Below are positions 12,925 through 23,773 of a stretch of DNA of 64,000 nt, piece by piece. The position numbers and the translations under genes are program-made. Origin of the DNA: Rosa chinensis. Lineage: Eukaryota; Streptophyta; Magnoliopsida; Rosales; Rosaceae. Every line of letters starts with the position of its first letter. Within the stretch, counting starts at the first letter, position 1. The notes below the pieces were generated by a model. It was not told where the DNA came from. It searched no databases and saw only the letters and a program-made list of their open reading frames with translations. The DNA lies in assembly GCF_002994745.2 (NCBI RefSeq), contig NC_037093.1, positions 33,457,884 through 33,521,883 of the forward strand, read 5' to 3'.

Positions 12925-14676
12925 TTAGAACCATGTAGAAGACCTATGAGGTACAAAATCTTCACTATCTTCATCATCTTTATTTGTAGAGTCTTGAGTG
13001 TATTGTGAAAAATAGTCATTAAATGATACCTCTCCTTTGTAGTTTTGCATGTATTGACTTACATGCCAACCATATGGGTCCAGGGGGATTGGCTGCTGGT
13101 TTTGGTGCTGGTAGTTATAGTAGGGATCATGCATTGCTCTACTTTGGCCATAACCATAATCATTTGAAGATTATCGTTCAGATTGTGTCCATGAGTTGTC
13201 ACTTGATTACATCCCATAAGGCATCATATATGTTGGGTAAGGCATCACCAAGTTTTGCCCATAAGAGTAAGGTCCATAATTGCTTCCTCCCACACCAAAT
13301 GAGTCAAAAGTGAGAGATAAAGAATCATCTTCATGCCTTGACATGCTTCATTGACCTCTTTCCCTTGGTGTATAGTGTTTTCCTATAGCACCAATACCTG
13401 ATCCTACTCACCTACTCCCATGATCTTCATCTTGTGTTGCATGTGTGAAGTTTGGCTCACCAGTAAATGGGCTCATGTGACCAATTTGACTTCCACTATA
13501 ACCTCCAACTCTATCATCACCTCCATCTCCGCTATAACTTCCACTATCTCCACCTCTGATGCTTGATGAGCCTCCTGATCTTGTGCTAGAGTTATCATTT
13601 GTCCTTGAAGGAATATGTGAACCATGAGACTCTATGAGAGATGAACGAGGTAAAAGATTAGATCGGCCCACTAACGCTTCAATAGATTCTCTATCAGGTC
13701 CTATAACCTCTTCTTGAATTACTTGCTCTACATTTATTCCTTTTGCACGTGCTTGTTCAGCAACTCTAGGAGATGGATTGTGGTCATCGTCATCCAAATG
13801 AAGTGTCCTGAAGCATTCATAAAGTTGATCTCTCGCTTCGTCATCAAACTCAGTACCAATATCAAAGACATCCAATGGATCTTTTTGTTCCACCTGAGAA
13901 TGCGCAGCTTCTCTGTCTTGAATTTTAAGCCTCATGTTGTAATAGTATAATACCAATTTCTGTAGCCTACCATATCCCAACTTGGTTCTTTGCTTAGTAT
14001 GAATTGGTGCAAATGTGCTCCAATTCCTTTCACAGGCAGATGCTGATGCTGTTTATGATAATACTTTAATAGCTAACTTTCTCACAGTAGGTGCACTACT
14101 TCCATACATAACCTACCAATCGGCTATCATAAAAATTCATTTGCATAAATTAGACATCTCGTCATAGTAATTATGTGGACTCATATGAAAATATGAAATA
14201 TTTTAATATATACTCACTAGGAGACATCTCTGTTCTGGGTGCAATTGTTGTTGGCGTGCCAAAATTTAGTTTTGCATCTTTAAAATATGTAAGCTGAACA
14301 TCACAAAAAAAAAAAAAAAAATTTATCATAATCAATGGAGTTTAAATGGAGCAATAAAGGCAGCAAACATGAAGTATAGATGCAATATTTTTTTGGACTT
14401 AGGTTATTCTCATCTTCTTTAGGTAACTCCTTTCGGATACGACCAGGTTAGGAGATGAGCGATTTTGGTGGAGCTAGGCTCACTTGAAGACACTTCTCGC
14501 ATTCAAACCAATCCTAGATATCGTATCATATTAAGATGAGCCCAGTGAAAGATAAGTTTTCACCCAAAACAATTTTGACTCTTAAAACAAACTAACAAGT
14601 AACAACCTAAATAATAATAGAATTGTAAATATCTTTAGACAATGACAATCAAACCTCTTTTCAGAATCGACCTATT
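12925..14676 (-). pseudogene. hAT transposase (outer), C-terminal dimerisation part
   Basis: Continues the same gene beyond the inner hAT. TVRKLAIKVLS, an in-frame TAA, then SASACERNWSTFAPIHTKQR (about 13980-14110) is the hAT C-terminal dimerisation signature. Then comes an open stretch, 13408-13980, with KLVLYYYNMRLKIQDRE, DPLDVFD and RVAEQARAKGINVE and a Ser/Gly-rich tail. The last piece is 12925-13134 with PYYNYQHQNQQ and an acidic end. This order matches full plant members of the family. Frameshifts or lost introns separate the pieces. Bases 14120-14676 are poorly conserved. Confidence 0.82.
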
Positions 14677-15827
14677 TAGGCCTGGGACGGTTCGGATCAG
14701 GAAAAAAAATTGTAGAACCGAGACCGAACCGCATATAAGCACTTCGGTTAGGGTTTGCCATTTTCAAAAGCAAGAACCGACAAGGACCCGAACCATTTAA
14801 TTTCAGTTAGGTTATGACGGTTCCTCAGGTCCTGTAGTAATGCTAAACTGTTAACAGATTTCCATCTTTCCAGGCTTCCAAGTCCAATCTGGGCAACTCA
14901 AACATTCAAACATAAGCCAACAATGACCATTCCAAGTCCAATCTAGGCAACTTGATCATTAAACATAGTCTAAACATCCAACGATTCAAATTGATCCAAA
15001 TGCTTATTGATGAAACATTCAAATTGCAACAAATAAAAATGTTAAAATATGAGTACATGACCAATGTGCCAAACTGGTAAACTGAATAAACTACAAAAGT
15101 TCAAATTGGTAAAAATCACAAAGTACAAAAGTGATCCAAACTCCAAAGTCCAAACCAGTAAAAAAAAAAGAACTATGAAGCAGGGCACTCAAGCAGGCAG
15201 CAGTACAGCACAGTCCAGCTGCTCCAGCAATTATGCAGCAACTCAGCAACAGCAAACTGCATATTACACAAACTGCATAAGTGCATAATATATAAATTGC
15301 ATTACACAAACTGCATATTACACAACACACATACACAGATACACTTCACATTACCTAAACTGCATATTACAAACCTGAAACATTTATAAAAAAAAAAGTG
15401 CAAAGTGCAAACCTTTAACTGTTGGAGACTTTAATCATTTTTTAGATTTGGAAAGCTTAGAAGTCTTAGAAGACTTTGTTGCATCTGATGTCTTGGAAAT
15501 CTTTGCATCCTTTGAATCCCTTGTTGTCTTTGGATCCCTTGCTGTCTTGGAAGCACTTGCATTTTGAGCTTGCTCTTTTCTTTTCCTCTCTTCATCAGCT
15601 TGTTCTGCATCCGGCCAAAAAATGATAATGACTTATGAGTTATGACAAACTTCAACAAAGAGCAATTAAAAACTCATAAATCTTTTCAATAAATAAATGT
15701 ACCTTGCTCAACTTTTTCATAAAACTCCATTTCTTCAATGGTTGGAATATATTCTAACCCCATAATACTATTTGACTTAAGCCAATTTTGAAGGTAGATC
15801 AGTGCTCACTACTAGAATTTTGGGTTT

Positions 15828-16640
15828 AGACATCGGCCAGAAACCGATGTTAAAAAAAAATCATCCGATGTCTTAGTGGGTGATGTTAAAGATCTTGAAA
15901 ACCCAGACATCGGTTAAAAACCGATGTCTCATACCAAAATAGACATCAGATAAAGATTCAAAATTGATGTAAAAACGTTATTATGATGACATATTAGTAT
16001 GTTTAGATATTGTTAAACCTTCATATTTTGACATTTAATGCTTAATGAAGTATAGGTCCAACAGCAGAAGTATTCATTTTAACATCGTTACTCATTCCAG
16101 AAACGATGTTTTATATAGTGTCAGACATCAGATTCTTTTCATTTTGCCTGCTGTTTGTGAGGTTCACGCATATTTTCCATATATCCCACTATTTAAGATT
16201 CAATATACATTCTTTAGTATTGTATGAACGATGTCCATTATTATTCTAAACATCGTTTCCTTTTATGAAGTGATGTCCATTTCTCTATATTACATCAGTT
16301 TTTAAGGTTTACAGCGATATCCATGTTAATATTATACATCGTTTCCCAAATTGTAAATCGATGTCCATATTGGTACTAGACATCGTTTCCCAAATTGTAA
16401 ATCGATGTTCATATTGATACTAGACATCGTTCTCCATATTATATATCAACGTCCACTAGTTTTTTAACATCGTTTATGACTCAATACGTCGATCTCCATG
16501 AAAAACGAGACATTGATTTTTGTTTCGAAACTGATGTATTATCTTTTTATTGACATCGTTTTTATAGTTTAACACTGATTGTAACAAGTACATATACATC
16601 ATGTCCTTTATATGAGATGATGTCCACAAAATTTGTCATT
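15828..16640. repeat. CACTA subterminal repeat block
   Basis: Many short direct and inverted copies of ACATCG(G/T)TTT and AAATCGATGTCCAT, some in longer units such as those at 16326-16365 and 16380-16420. Such arrays are the usual transposase-binding region of CACTA elements. A smaller counterpart is at 20870-21000. Spacing is irregular, so this is not a CRISPR. Confidence 0.8.
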
Positions 16641-16919
16641 ACTGCTAAAAACAATCTAATTCACATTCAACAACATGAAATTTCGAATGAATTGAATATG
16701 GGGCATTGCATTAATTTCTGTCCAAACATCAGAATTGTTAATATTTCCAAAAATATGCAGAAAGACCCCAACCTACATCAAGGCTAGCCCGAAACAGACC
16801 ATTCCAATAACTACATTGCAGTTTTGTTCTCCTGCAACTGTACAACGTTCTACTTCAAAATGGTTCTACAAAATCTAGCTAGCCTTACTCAAAATCACTT
16901 TGCTAGTCAGCATCTATAG

Positions 16920-17045
16920 CAAAGTCTGCAAATAGTCACCTACTTCAATGCGCACCTCGTTAAGTTCCTCTTGAGTGTGTATACTTCCGAGTCTTTGCTG
17001 CCCACTATGAATGTATTCAATAACATAAGTCATAATCAATGGTGA
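16920..17045 (-). other. Unassigned exon-like stretch in the CACTA
   Basis: The - strand has an open stretch reading EYIHSGQQRLGSIHTQEELN then EVRIEVGDYLQTL, ending at a stop. Composition looks protein-like, unlike the surrounding AT-rich DNA, and it may be the last exon of a third captured gene. I do not recognise it. Confidence 0.3.
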
Positions 17046-17269
17046 ATGTGGCAGTATTCCTGCATTAGATACTTAGAAGTATTTAAGAAATGACTATATA
17101 TGAACGGTGAATGTGGCAGTATTCCTGCACATAGGATTCTTTTGATAATTTAGTGAGGAGCAGTATTCCCTCACTAAAAGTGTTTCAGGCATGTAGTGCA
17201 ATCAAACCATAGACTACAAATCTTGCATTTTCTCTATGATATAATAAATCGAATGGTGAAATTATACCT

Positions 17270-17480
17270 TGTCTGTTTGTCATTATCTGTAGTATTTGCA
17301 CCACGTTCACTTCCAACAAGATCTATAAAGGAGAGTTTACCAACAAGATGGGGAGGCTTTGATACATTGCCATCAACTGCCCTCAAGATGTCCCGTGATG
17401 CTTTTAGAGGCAATGGTTTCATGGTATAAGTTTTTCCACTCCTTGAATGGACAACCAAAGGTAAGCGTAAGTTTTTGTAA
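17270..17480 (-). pseudogene. Captured kinesin-13 motor fragment
   Basis: The - strand reads SGKTYTMKPLPLKASRDILR, then directly AVDGN...SKPPHLVGKLSFIDLVGSERG and TTDNDKQTR, followed by a GT donor. The first part is the P-loop region of a kinesin motor and the second is switch II (DLVGSERG). The KPLPLKASRDI and DGN.SKPP wording is that of plant kinesin-13. About 80 residues that normally separate them are missing, so the fragment carries an internal deletion. It sits in the CACTA with no start codon or complete motor. A captured, dead piece. Confidence 0.88.
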
Positions 17481-18889
17481 ACACTCTTTGTCCACCATAA
17501 GATCAAGACATCAAATATGTACATCATAGGTGAAATAAAAAGGAAAAAAATGCACATATTAGTCATTTGAGCTTTTGAGTATGCCTAGTCTAGCAAATAA
17601 AAGCCAATTTTATGACATTAAAAGCACAAATCCAAAACTGTAATCTACAACTCATTCACCTTATATGTAATGCACATAAGGTGCATCAAATTACATACCG
17701 CGCGCCATCCCTGCAACCATCATGTGACTAGAAATTCCAAACTTATAAACCACTTAATGAATATTACTTATATGACTGAATTGCAGATGAATTCTTTTGC
17801 AATATCAATTAGAATTCAGATAAATATCCCACATACCTTTCACTGGATTTTGTTAAATGTCAACCCCGTTGCTTACCTATCTGAATTTTGCAGATAAAAT
17901 ATTATTTGTTAGCTCAAAGGCAGCTAGACTAATTAAGCCTACTTCAACTTTAAACTTTTCGAACATCTAATTTCTATACCATGAAATACTAAAGAGAGAT
18001 ATATATTGAAAATAGTCCATCACAATTTTGTTACTTTCAATTGCAAATTCCTAAGAAGAGTTGTAAAGGATTGAACGGGACTATAGAGGAGACATATGTC
18101 TCAATAGGTAGAGGCAACTTTAAGAAGAACCATAAAGCACATCGAGGAGCATAACCCATTCCCTGATAACAGAATTCCCATTAGGAAAAAAAAAATCAAG
18201 ACTGCACAAGATACATGATAGAATTGATTGACATATAGTATAGAAAGTACGTACCATGATTTCATTCGTCCTTTTCTACAAATGAAATCATGGTACAAAT
18301 GAAATCAATGTAGTGATGTATATTAGTTATATAAAGTACCTGTTTGATGAGATCACTCAGTACAGCAACACCAAGAACAACCAACAGCAACGTACAACAT
18401 ATACGATTTCTGCTCTCTCAAATTTCTACATATCTTCCCCACACACCTGACAAATGGAAAATCAAAAGAATGTTAGAGCTCCGAAATGCTGTCCAGTACA
18501 TGTAATCATTTTCATATTCGCAATGTGGGGGCAGCACATAACTTGTTTATGTCATATATATTAGTCCATGGGCAGCAGCTATTGATTCCCCAACATGCCA
18601 TAGAAATGCATGCTGTTTCATTGAATCGAAATCCTAAACCACAGACCAAAGGTTGAAATTGCACATATAGCTTAATGACATAGTCATGTAGGTTTCAAAA
18701 TCAAATTCACCCAACCGTGAAGATCTTTTTCGCAAAATTAGATCAAAGGGTATGGAAACTAATACTTTGTCAGATAGCGAATTACAATTCAGATTACATC
18801 AAATGGAAAGTCAATAGAAACTCAAAACCATATGAGCAAAACCATATTGCTGCTAACCAAGTAACCAAAAGGTCAAGTATCATACCAAA

Positions 18890-20378
18890 TCTAGATTCTG
18901 TAATGGTATCACATATCCATGTCATTGTCATCACACCACAGACCAATAACATACTTGTCAGCATCACATGCTTGACCCTGCAATATCCCAGAAATACAAA
19001 AATCTTCAATACATAACATCACATTGGCAAGATACCAGCTTCTTAGTAGGAACAAAAAATCTCTATAAGTTGAGGATCAGATTTGTTGAACACAGCAAAA
19101 TGTAACAAGACCATGAAATTAAAATAATTAAAAGTAAAAAGATCCATGCTAAGTACATGGTGGAAAAGATAGCATAGGCAGCTACAGATAAAAACTTTTA
19201 ATTTAAAATTTCCAGAATGACTTAAAATCCACATAATATACTTGAAAGTACAATTAAATAGGATGTATATACTACATTACATGTGGCTAGCTACATAGAT
19301 TGAATAGAGAAGTGAATAACAAGCAAGTATCACAGCCTCCACAATTGCAAAGCCAAGAGACATCCACCATCTTCAATAGATAGAAACAACACTCCCCGGG
19401 TTCAAAATCTTGCTTTAAATATTGATCTAAAGTAATTTATTGCAAAACTATGTAAAAAAGAACTTGGCTTACTGCTTGAGATAAAAACGAGACACACATA
19501 TAACTCTTAATCTTCTCTTGACCATCTAAGCCTTCTTTCCGCAGCTTTATTAGGGAGGGGACGACATAACAGAGTACTTGTACATCAAGTTTTGTAATTT
19601 CAATATCTCAAAGAATTAAGTAACTTCGTATCTTTAATAGTTTCATTAGTTTAAGTGAAATTGAGGAAATAACTAAAGTCATCCACAGAGCCTACAGTAA
19701 ATAAGAGCATATAAAGCAAACATCTATCTATGACCAGGATATCTAACAATAATAAATATATCTAGAGAAGAAGAGGGAAAACTACTTCATTTTGAGCTGA
19801 CGAGATAAAGTCACAACAGAATAGTGAAACACATTGTACATGCTTGTACTCTCAATATCAAAGATTGAAACAAATACAAATAACCATTTACTTTTGTTAG
19901 TTGCAAAAAGGTGTATATCCAATCTACAGGGAAGCTGTAAAAGATATTCGCTTAGTTAGCAGAAATTAAAGTTAACTAGCTGAAGTAAACCTGTATGATA
20001 ATCGATGCTATAATTTGAGGACTGATTCCAAGCTGGGACAAGGACATTTTAAGCTCTGCTGTAAAATCGCCGAGCTCATCTGCAAATAAAGGGACAGAAG
20101 GAATAACTTAACAATAAGAACTAGTAAACATGTATGAATATAAGATATCAAAAATCAAAGTCTGACTATACTATGAGCATCAATTACTCACCAACTGATC
20201 CCGAGACAAACCTGAGATAATCCTGAGGTATCAACCTTTTATCAAACCCAGGCAGAGTAATGAAATAACCAACACGACTAATCATAATCAGTACTGCCAT
20301 CACAAACAACCTCCTCCAAATCTCACTCTTGAAGAACGCAGTCTTCTTTAGGGAACGCAGGCATCCCCAAATCTCCAA
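18890..20378 (-). pseudogene. Captured SCY2 (SecY-like plastid translocase) fragment with introns
   Basis: Several exons of a SecY-type translocase lie in order on the - strand. At 20378-20190, RRLFVMAVLIMISRVGYFIT, LPGFDKRLIPQDYLRFVSGS, then a GTGAGT donor. At about 20078-19994, ELGDFTAELK, LSQLGISPQIIASIII. At 19577-19498, LCYVVPSLIKLRKEGLDG and a GT donor. At about 19373-19280, WWMSLGFAIVEAVILACYSL ending in a stop. Near 18990-18895, LLVCGVMTMTWICDTITESR. The wording matches SCY2, the second SecY of the plastid envelope. Introns are retained, so genomic DNA rather than mRNA was captured. The exon order is right but the 3' half is missing and one acceptor looks damaged. Confidence 0.87.
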
Positions 20379-20399
20379 ACATCTATAATTAAAACCCTA

Positions 20400-20540
20400 A
20401 AATTGAAAACCCCCAAAATTCTTAGTACCCAAACAGAAAACAAAGAATTCAGTCGCAATGACTCACCATTAACGCAATTAATTCATATTGAAACCTGTTG
20501 TAGAGGATGCTTTGCCAGATTGAAATCTTCTGAGATCTTA

Positions 20541-20583
<43 letters not shown>

Positions 20584-20790
20584 CGGGTGGAGGTGATAGC
20601 ACCGACGAGGGGGTGGAGGTGGTTAATGAGAGAGGAGAGATAGTAGTGGGAGTGAGCGGAGAGGAAGGCGATGGTGGTCGTGGAAAGAGAGCGGGAGAGG
20701 AAGGAGGAGAGAGCTAGAGTTACGGGCAAGAGTGAGAGAGAGAGTGATGAAAGTGAGTGAGGTAAACGTAGGAAAAATAACAAAGTGTGG
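20400..20790 (-). other. CT-rich leader or first exon captured in the CACTA, with GA microsatellite
   Basis: On the - strand this is rich in CT and CCTCC runs, with a (GA)n microsatellite at about 20547-20579. It lies directly upstream of the first SCY2-like exon. It resembles a plant 5' leader plus the start of a transit-peptide-like Ser/Leu-rich exon. Possibly the native 5' end of the captured SCY2; not proven. Confidence 0.35.
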
Positions 20791-23562
20791 GGGAATGAAA
20801 ATTTTGTTCTCAGCGTTCCCGAAAGTATTTAACTTAGTCTTTCCGCCTTTTTGTCAATTTTTGAATGAAAGTATAGACATTGGTCAACAGTAATAAACGA
20901 TGTCAATTATATGCATATAAATCGAAATTTGAGGAATTGATGTTAATGATAGTTTTTTACATCGCGTGAATTCCTCACCGATGTAATTGTCGTGATGTCT
21001 AAGAGCAAAATTCTAGTAGTGGCTTCTACAGATTTTGGAGTCAGTGAGCTCCTATATGGGTCAATAACCCTTTTTCCAGTACTAAAACTCAACTCGCTAG
21101 CCACTGTGGAGACTTGAATGGCTAGTACATCCCTAGCAAGAGCCTGCAAGTTGGGATATTTACTGCCATTAAGCTTCCACCAAAGAAAAATCTTCCAATC
21201 TTCACCTTCTTTAGGCTTTTCTATCGGGTCAAGCAAATATCTATCAACTTCATGTCCAACCACCATCTAATCACCTTGTTCAAGTTGTCTATTCCAATCT
21301 TCAAGCATAACCTTCCTTTTCCCAGTAACTCTTCCCTTAGTTTTCTGATTTTTACTGCTGCTACTCATAACCATAGCTGTACTCTCTCCACTTCTTGATT
21401 TTTGTGAACCTTGTGCACCCATTGATGCTTCATATAGGTCACAGAGGTTAACCAACAGCTCTTTCACATCATCTGACCTCCTTTTGATCTCTGACCTATC
21501 TAACCCAAGCATATTGTCACAATTGAATTCAAAGTACCTCAACTTGTACCTAGGGTCCAACACAACTGCTACAAGAAAAAGTTGATTGATGTCATCTAAC
21601 TGATCAAAGTATTTGCTATACTTTTTTCTCATCTCGTTTTCCATCTGAAATAGCAGCTTATCAGTCTCAGTTGAATCTATTGGCTTATAAAACAGATCAT
21701 CAATCTCAGCCTTAATGGCTATAATGTCATGGAAAGCCAACTGTGAAGTAGGGTGCAGTGAAGCACTCACATTCACTGTGACTTGATAAAAAAAAAAACT
21801 CTAAGAAAATTCACAAAAATTTCAGGCTCTCCCAATCTTCATCCTTTGGTGGCCCAACCCTCTTCCTTGGTGTTCTAGACCTGTGTACAATTTGATCATC
21901 CTCCTCCTCTTCTAATTCTTCTTCTTCATCAAAATAACTTCTGTACTTCACATCTTCATCCTCTGCCATCCTATCAAATGCCTTCCTCAACTCCAAAGTT
22001 GTGTCCAACATTAGGTAGGTGGAATTCCACCTTGTTGGAACATCCAAAATGCAAATTTTTTTACACTCTACCTTGGTCTATTCCATACAAATCTTAAATG
22101 CATCTGTTCTAGCCTGAGAACTCCTCACATACCTAATAGTATTCCTAATTGAAGCTACTGACCTCTCCATTATATGCAAACCAGACCTCACAATTTAATT
22201 CACAATGTGAGCTAAGCATCTCACATGCATAAACTTGCCTCCACAAATTGGCTTCCTATCCCAAGTTAACATTTTCTTCCTAACGTACTCAATAGCAACC
22301 CCATTTGCAGCTGCATTGTCGACACTAATTGTCAAAACTCTATCAATTGTCCACTCAATCAAGGCATTCTCTAATATTTTACCAATAGTGTTGCCATGAT
22401 GGTTTGGAATTACACAAAACTTTAAAACTCTTTTGTGCATTTTCCAACCATAGTCTATAGAATGGGTTGTGATGACCATGTAATTGATGTTTTGACAACT
22501 AGTCCATGTATCTGTTGTTAAACAGACACAATGGGACTGCAATTCAGTTCAACTCACTCTTTTTTGCTTCATACATCCTCAAAAAATTCTTGACAATAAC
22601 CTTCCTACATGGCACCTCAAATCTAGGAACATCAACTTCACAAAAGTGTCTAAATTCAGGCCTTTCAATGGCACTGAAAGGAAGCTCATCTATCACTATC
22701 ATTCGAGTAGCAGCATCTACACAAGCATCCTGACTCCAAGTCTTACTAGTTAAACTAGGCTTCCAATCCACCATATCAGTACTTAAAATTTGTTGTCTCT
22801 CCTCTAAATCAACTCTACTTGGATAACCCTTACAAATAAGCTCAATGTGTTTGGGCATTCTCTAATAAGCTCGTTTTGTGCTCCCAACAACTGTTTCCAC
22901 TCCATCGAGCACCTTGATTAGTGGCTTATCAAACTTGGTGAAGTGCTCCCAAACTTCTGAACGTACTGTATCTTTTTTCTCCCTCTTCCTCTTTGAAACT
23001 TTTGGAGTCCGATCACATTTTCTCTTCTTCCCTCTCGGACCAGCAGCAATGGTTTCTTCTTCCTCTTCTGATGCATTAGCATTAATGGTTTGATTGGTTT
23101 CTTCTTCTATTGGAGTAGCACATTCAGCCACCAACTCGTGACCAACAGGACTGGGACTTGAATCAGAGGTCATTGATGATTTAATGAATAATGAATAGGA
23201 AAATGAATAAGGTTGAATGCATCAATCGATGAATCGAACAACGAAATAGGGATTGAAGGGATTTAGGATGTTGAATTGTTGAAGGGAGCCAGGATTTTAG
23301 GGTATGGTTTTGCCGTTTTGGGAGAAATGGGGAAGAACTGGAGGAGTGAAATAAGGATTAGGGATTTAGGATGTTGAATTGTTGAAGGGATTTAGGATTT
23401 TAGGGTACGGTTTTGCTGTTTTGGGAGAAATGGGGAAGAATTGGAGGAGTGAAATAGAGATTAGGGTTGAGATCGAAAAAAATGGAATAAGACAATCTTG
23501 ATTGAGTCGATTCTGTTCGGGATTTATATTTGATTGAGACAATCCTCAAATGCATCAGATTT

Positions 23563-23583
23563 TTATATATATATATATATATA
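23563..23583. repeat. (TA)n microsatellite
   Basis: A run of alternating TA in the right subterminal part of the inner hAT. Confidence 0.8.
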
Positions 23584-23773
23584 GCTAACGTGTGCGGTTC
23601 CTCAGTTTGTGGTGGTATTGAAGCATTGGAACAGAAACCGAACCGCAGCTTATGAACTAGGTTCAGTTCTTCAAAACTGACCCATTTTCAAAGCTTGGAA
23701 CCTCACCGAACCGCCAGTTTCAGGGCGGTTCGGGCCAGTTTTTCGGTTCTTCGGGTCTAAAGTCCCAGCTTTA

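Larger units (their letters stand above)
15807..21021. mobile_element. Pack-CACTA transposon carrying host gene fragments
   Basis: Ends CACTACTAGAATTTTG at 15807 and, inverted, CACTACTAGAATTTTG from 21021, flanked by the 3-bp duplication GCT (15804-15806, 21022-21024). CACTA termini, a 3-bp duplication and dense subterminal repeats define the CACTA (En/Spm) superfamily. The repeats are ACATCG/CGATGT units at about 15828-16640 and 20870-21000. No transposase or TNPA-like frame was found in the 5.2 kb. The middle holds SCY2-like exons and a kinesin-13 fragment on the - strand. It lies in the dimerisation domain of the inner hAT. Confidence 0.93.
15435..23173 (-). pseudogene. hAT transposase (inner), multiply broken and split by CACTA
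   Basis: Starts near 23173 with an acidic leader, then a basic stretch (GKKRKCDRTPKVSKRKREKK) and EVWEHFTKF of a BED finger. The finger core with its metal-binding Cys and His residues is deleted. Next come AIERPEFRHFCEV and VKNFLRMYE (22544-22858), LTTDTWTS and SVDNAAANG (22195-22542) and VPTRWNSTYLML (near 22035). The hAT dimerisation domain (LAIQVSTVASELSFSTGKRVI) is near 21120. The CACTA interrupts the next helix; coding resumes at 15806 (ALIYLQNWLKS) and reaches a splice donor near 15703. A Lys/Ser-rich last exon ends with TGA at 15435. Stops or frameshifts occur near 22860, 22545, 22195, 22060 and 21810. It is a close relative of the transposase at 41847-44338. Confidence 0.9.
14677..23773 (-). 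mobile_element. hAT transposon (RICESLEEPER-like), carries a CACTA insertion
   Basis: Termini TAGGCCTGGGAC at 14677 and, inverted, TAAAGCTGGGAC from 23773. Perfect 8-bp duplication GACCTATT at 14669-14676 and 23774-23781. Subterminal regions carry repeated CGGTTCGG/CCGAACC motifs, as in the hAT at 40609-45021, which shares the same terminal repeat. Net length without the CACTA is about 3.9 kb. Left-end non-coding DNA (14677-15434) is AT-rich with repeats of a TGCATATTACA motif near 15255-15370. It sits inside the coding region of the outer hAT. Confidence 0.95.

Noticed and set aside
16300..16560. Repeat array that could suggest a CRISPR
   Set aside because: Units vary, occur in both orientations with irregular spacing, and lie at a CACTA end; they are subterminal repeats.
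20403..20783. Open frames over the GA microsatellite
   Set aside because: Low-complexity translation of (GA)n/(CT)n. Kept only as a possible captured leader.
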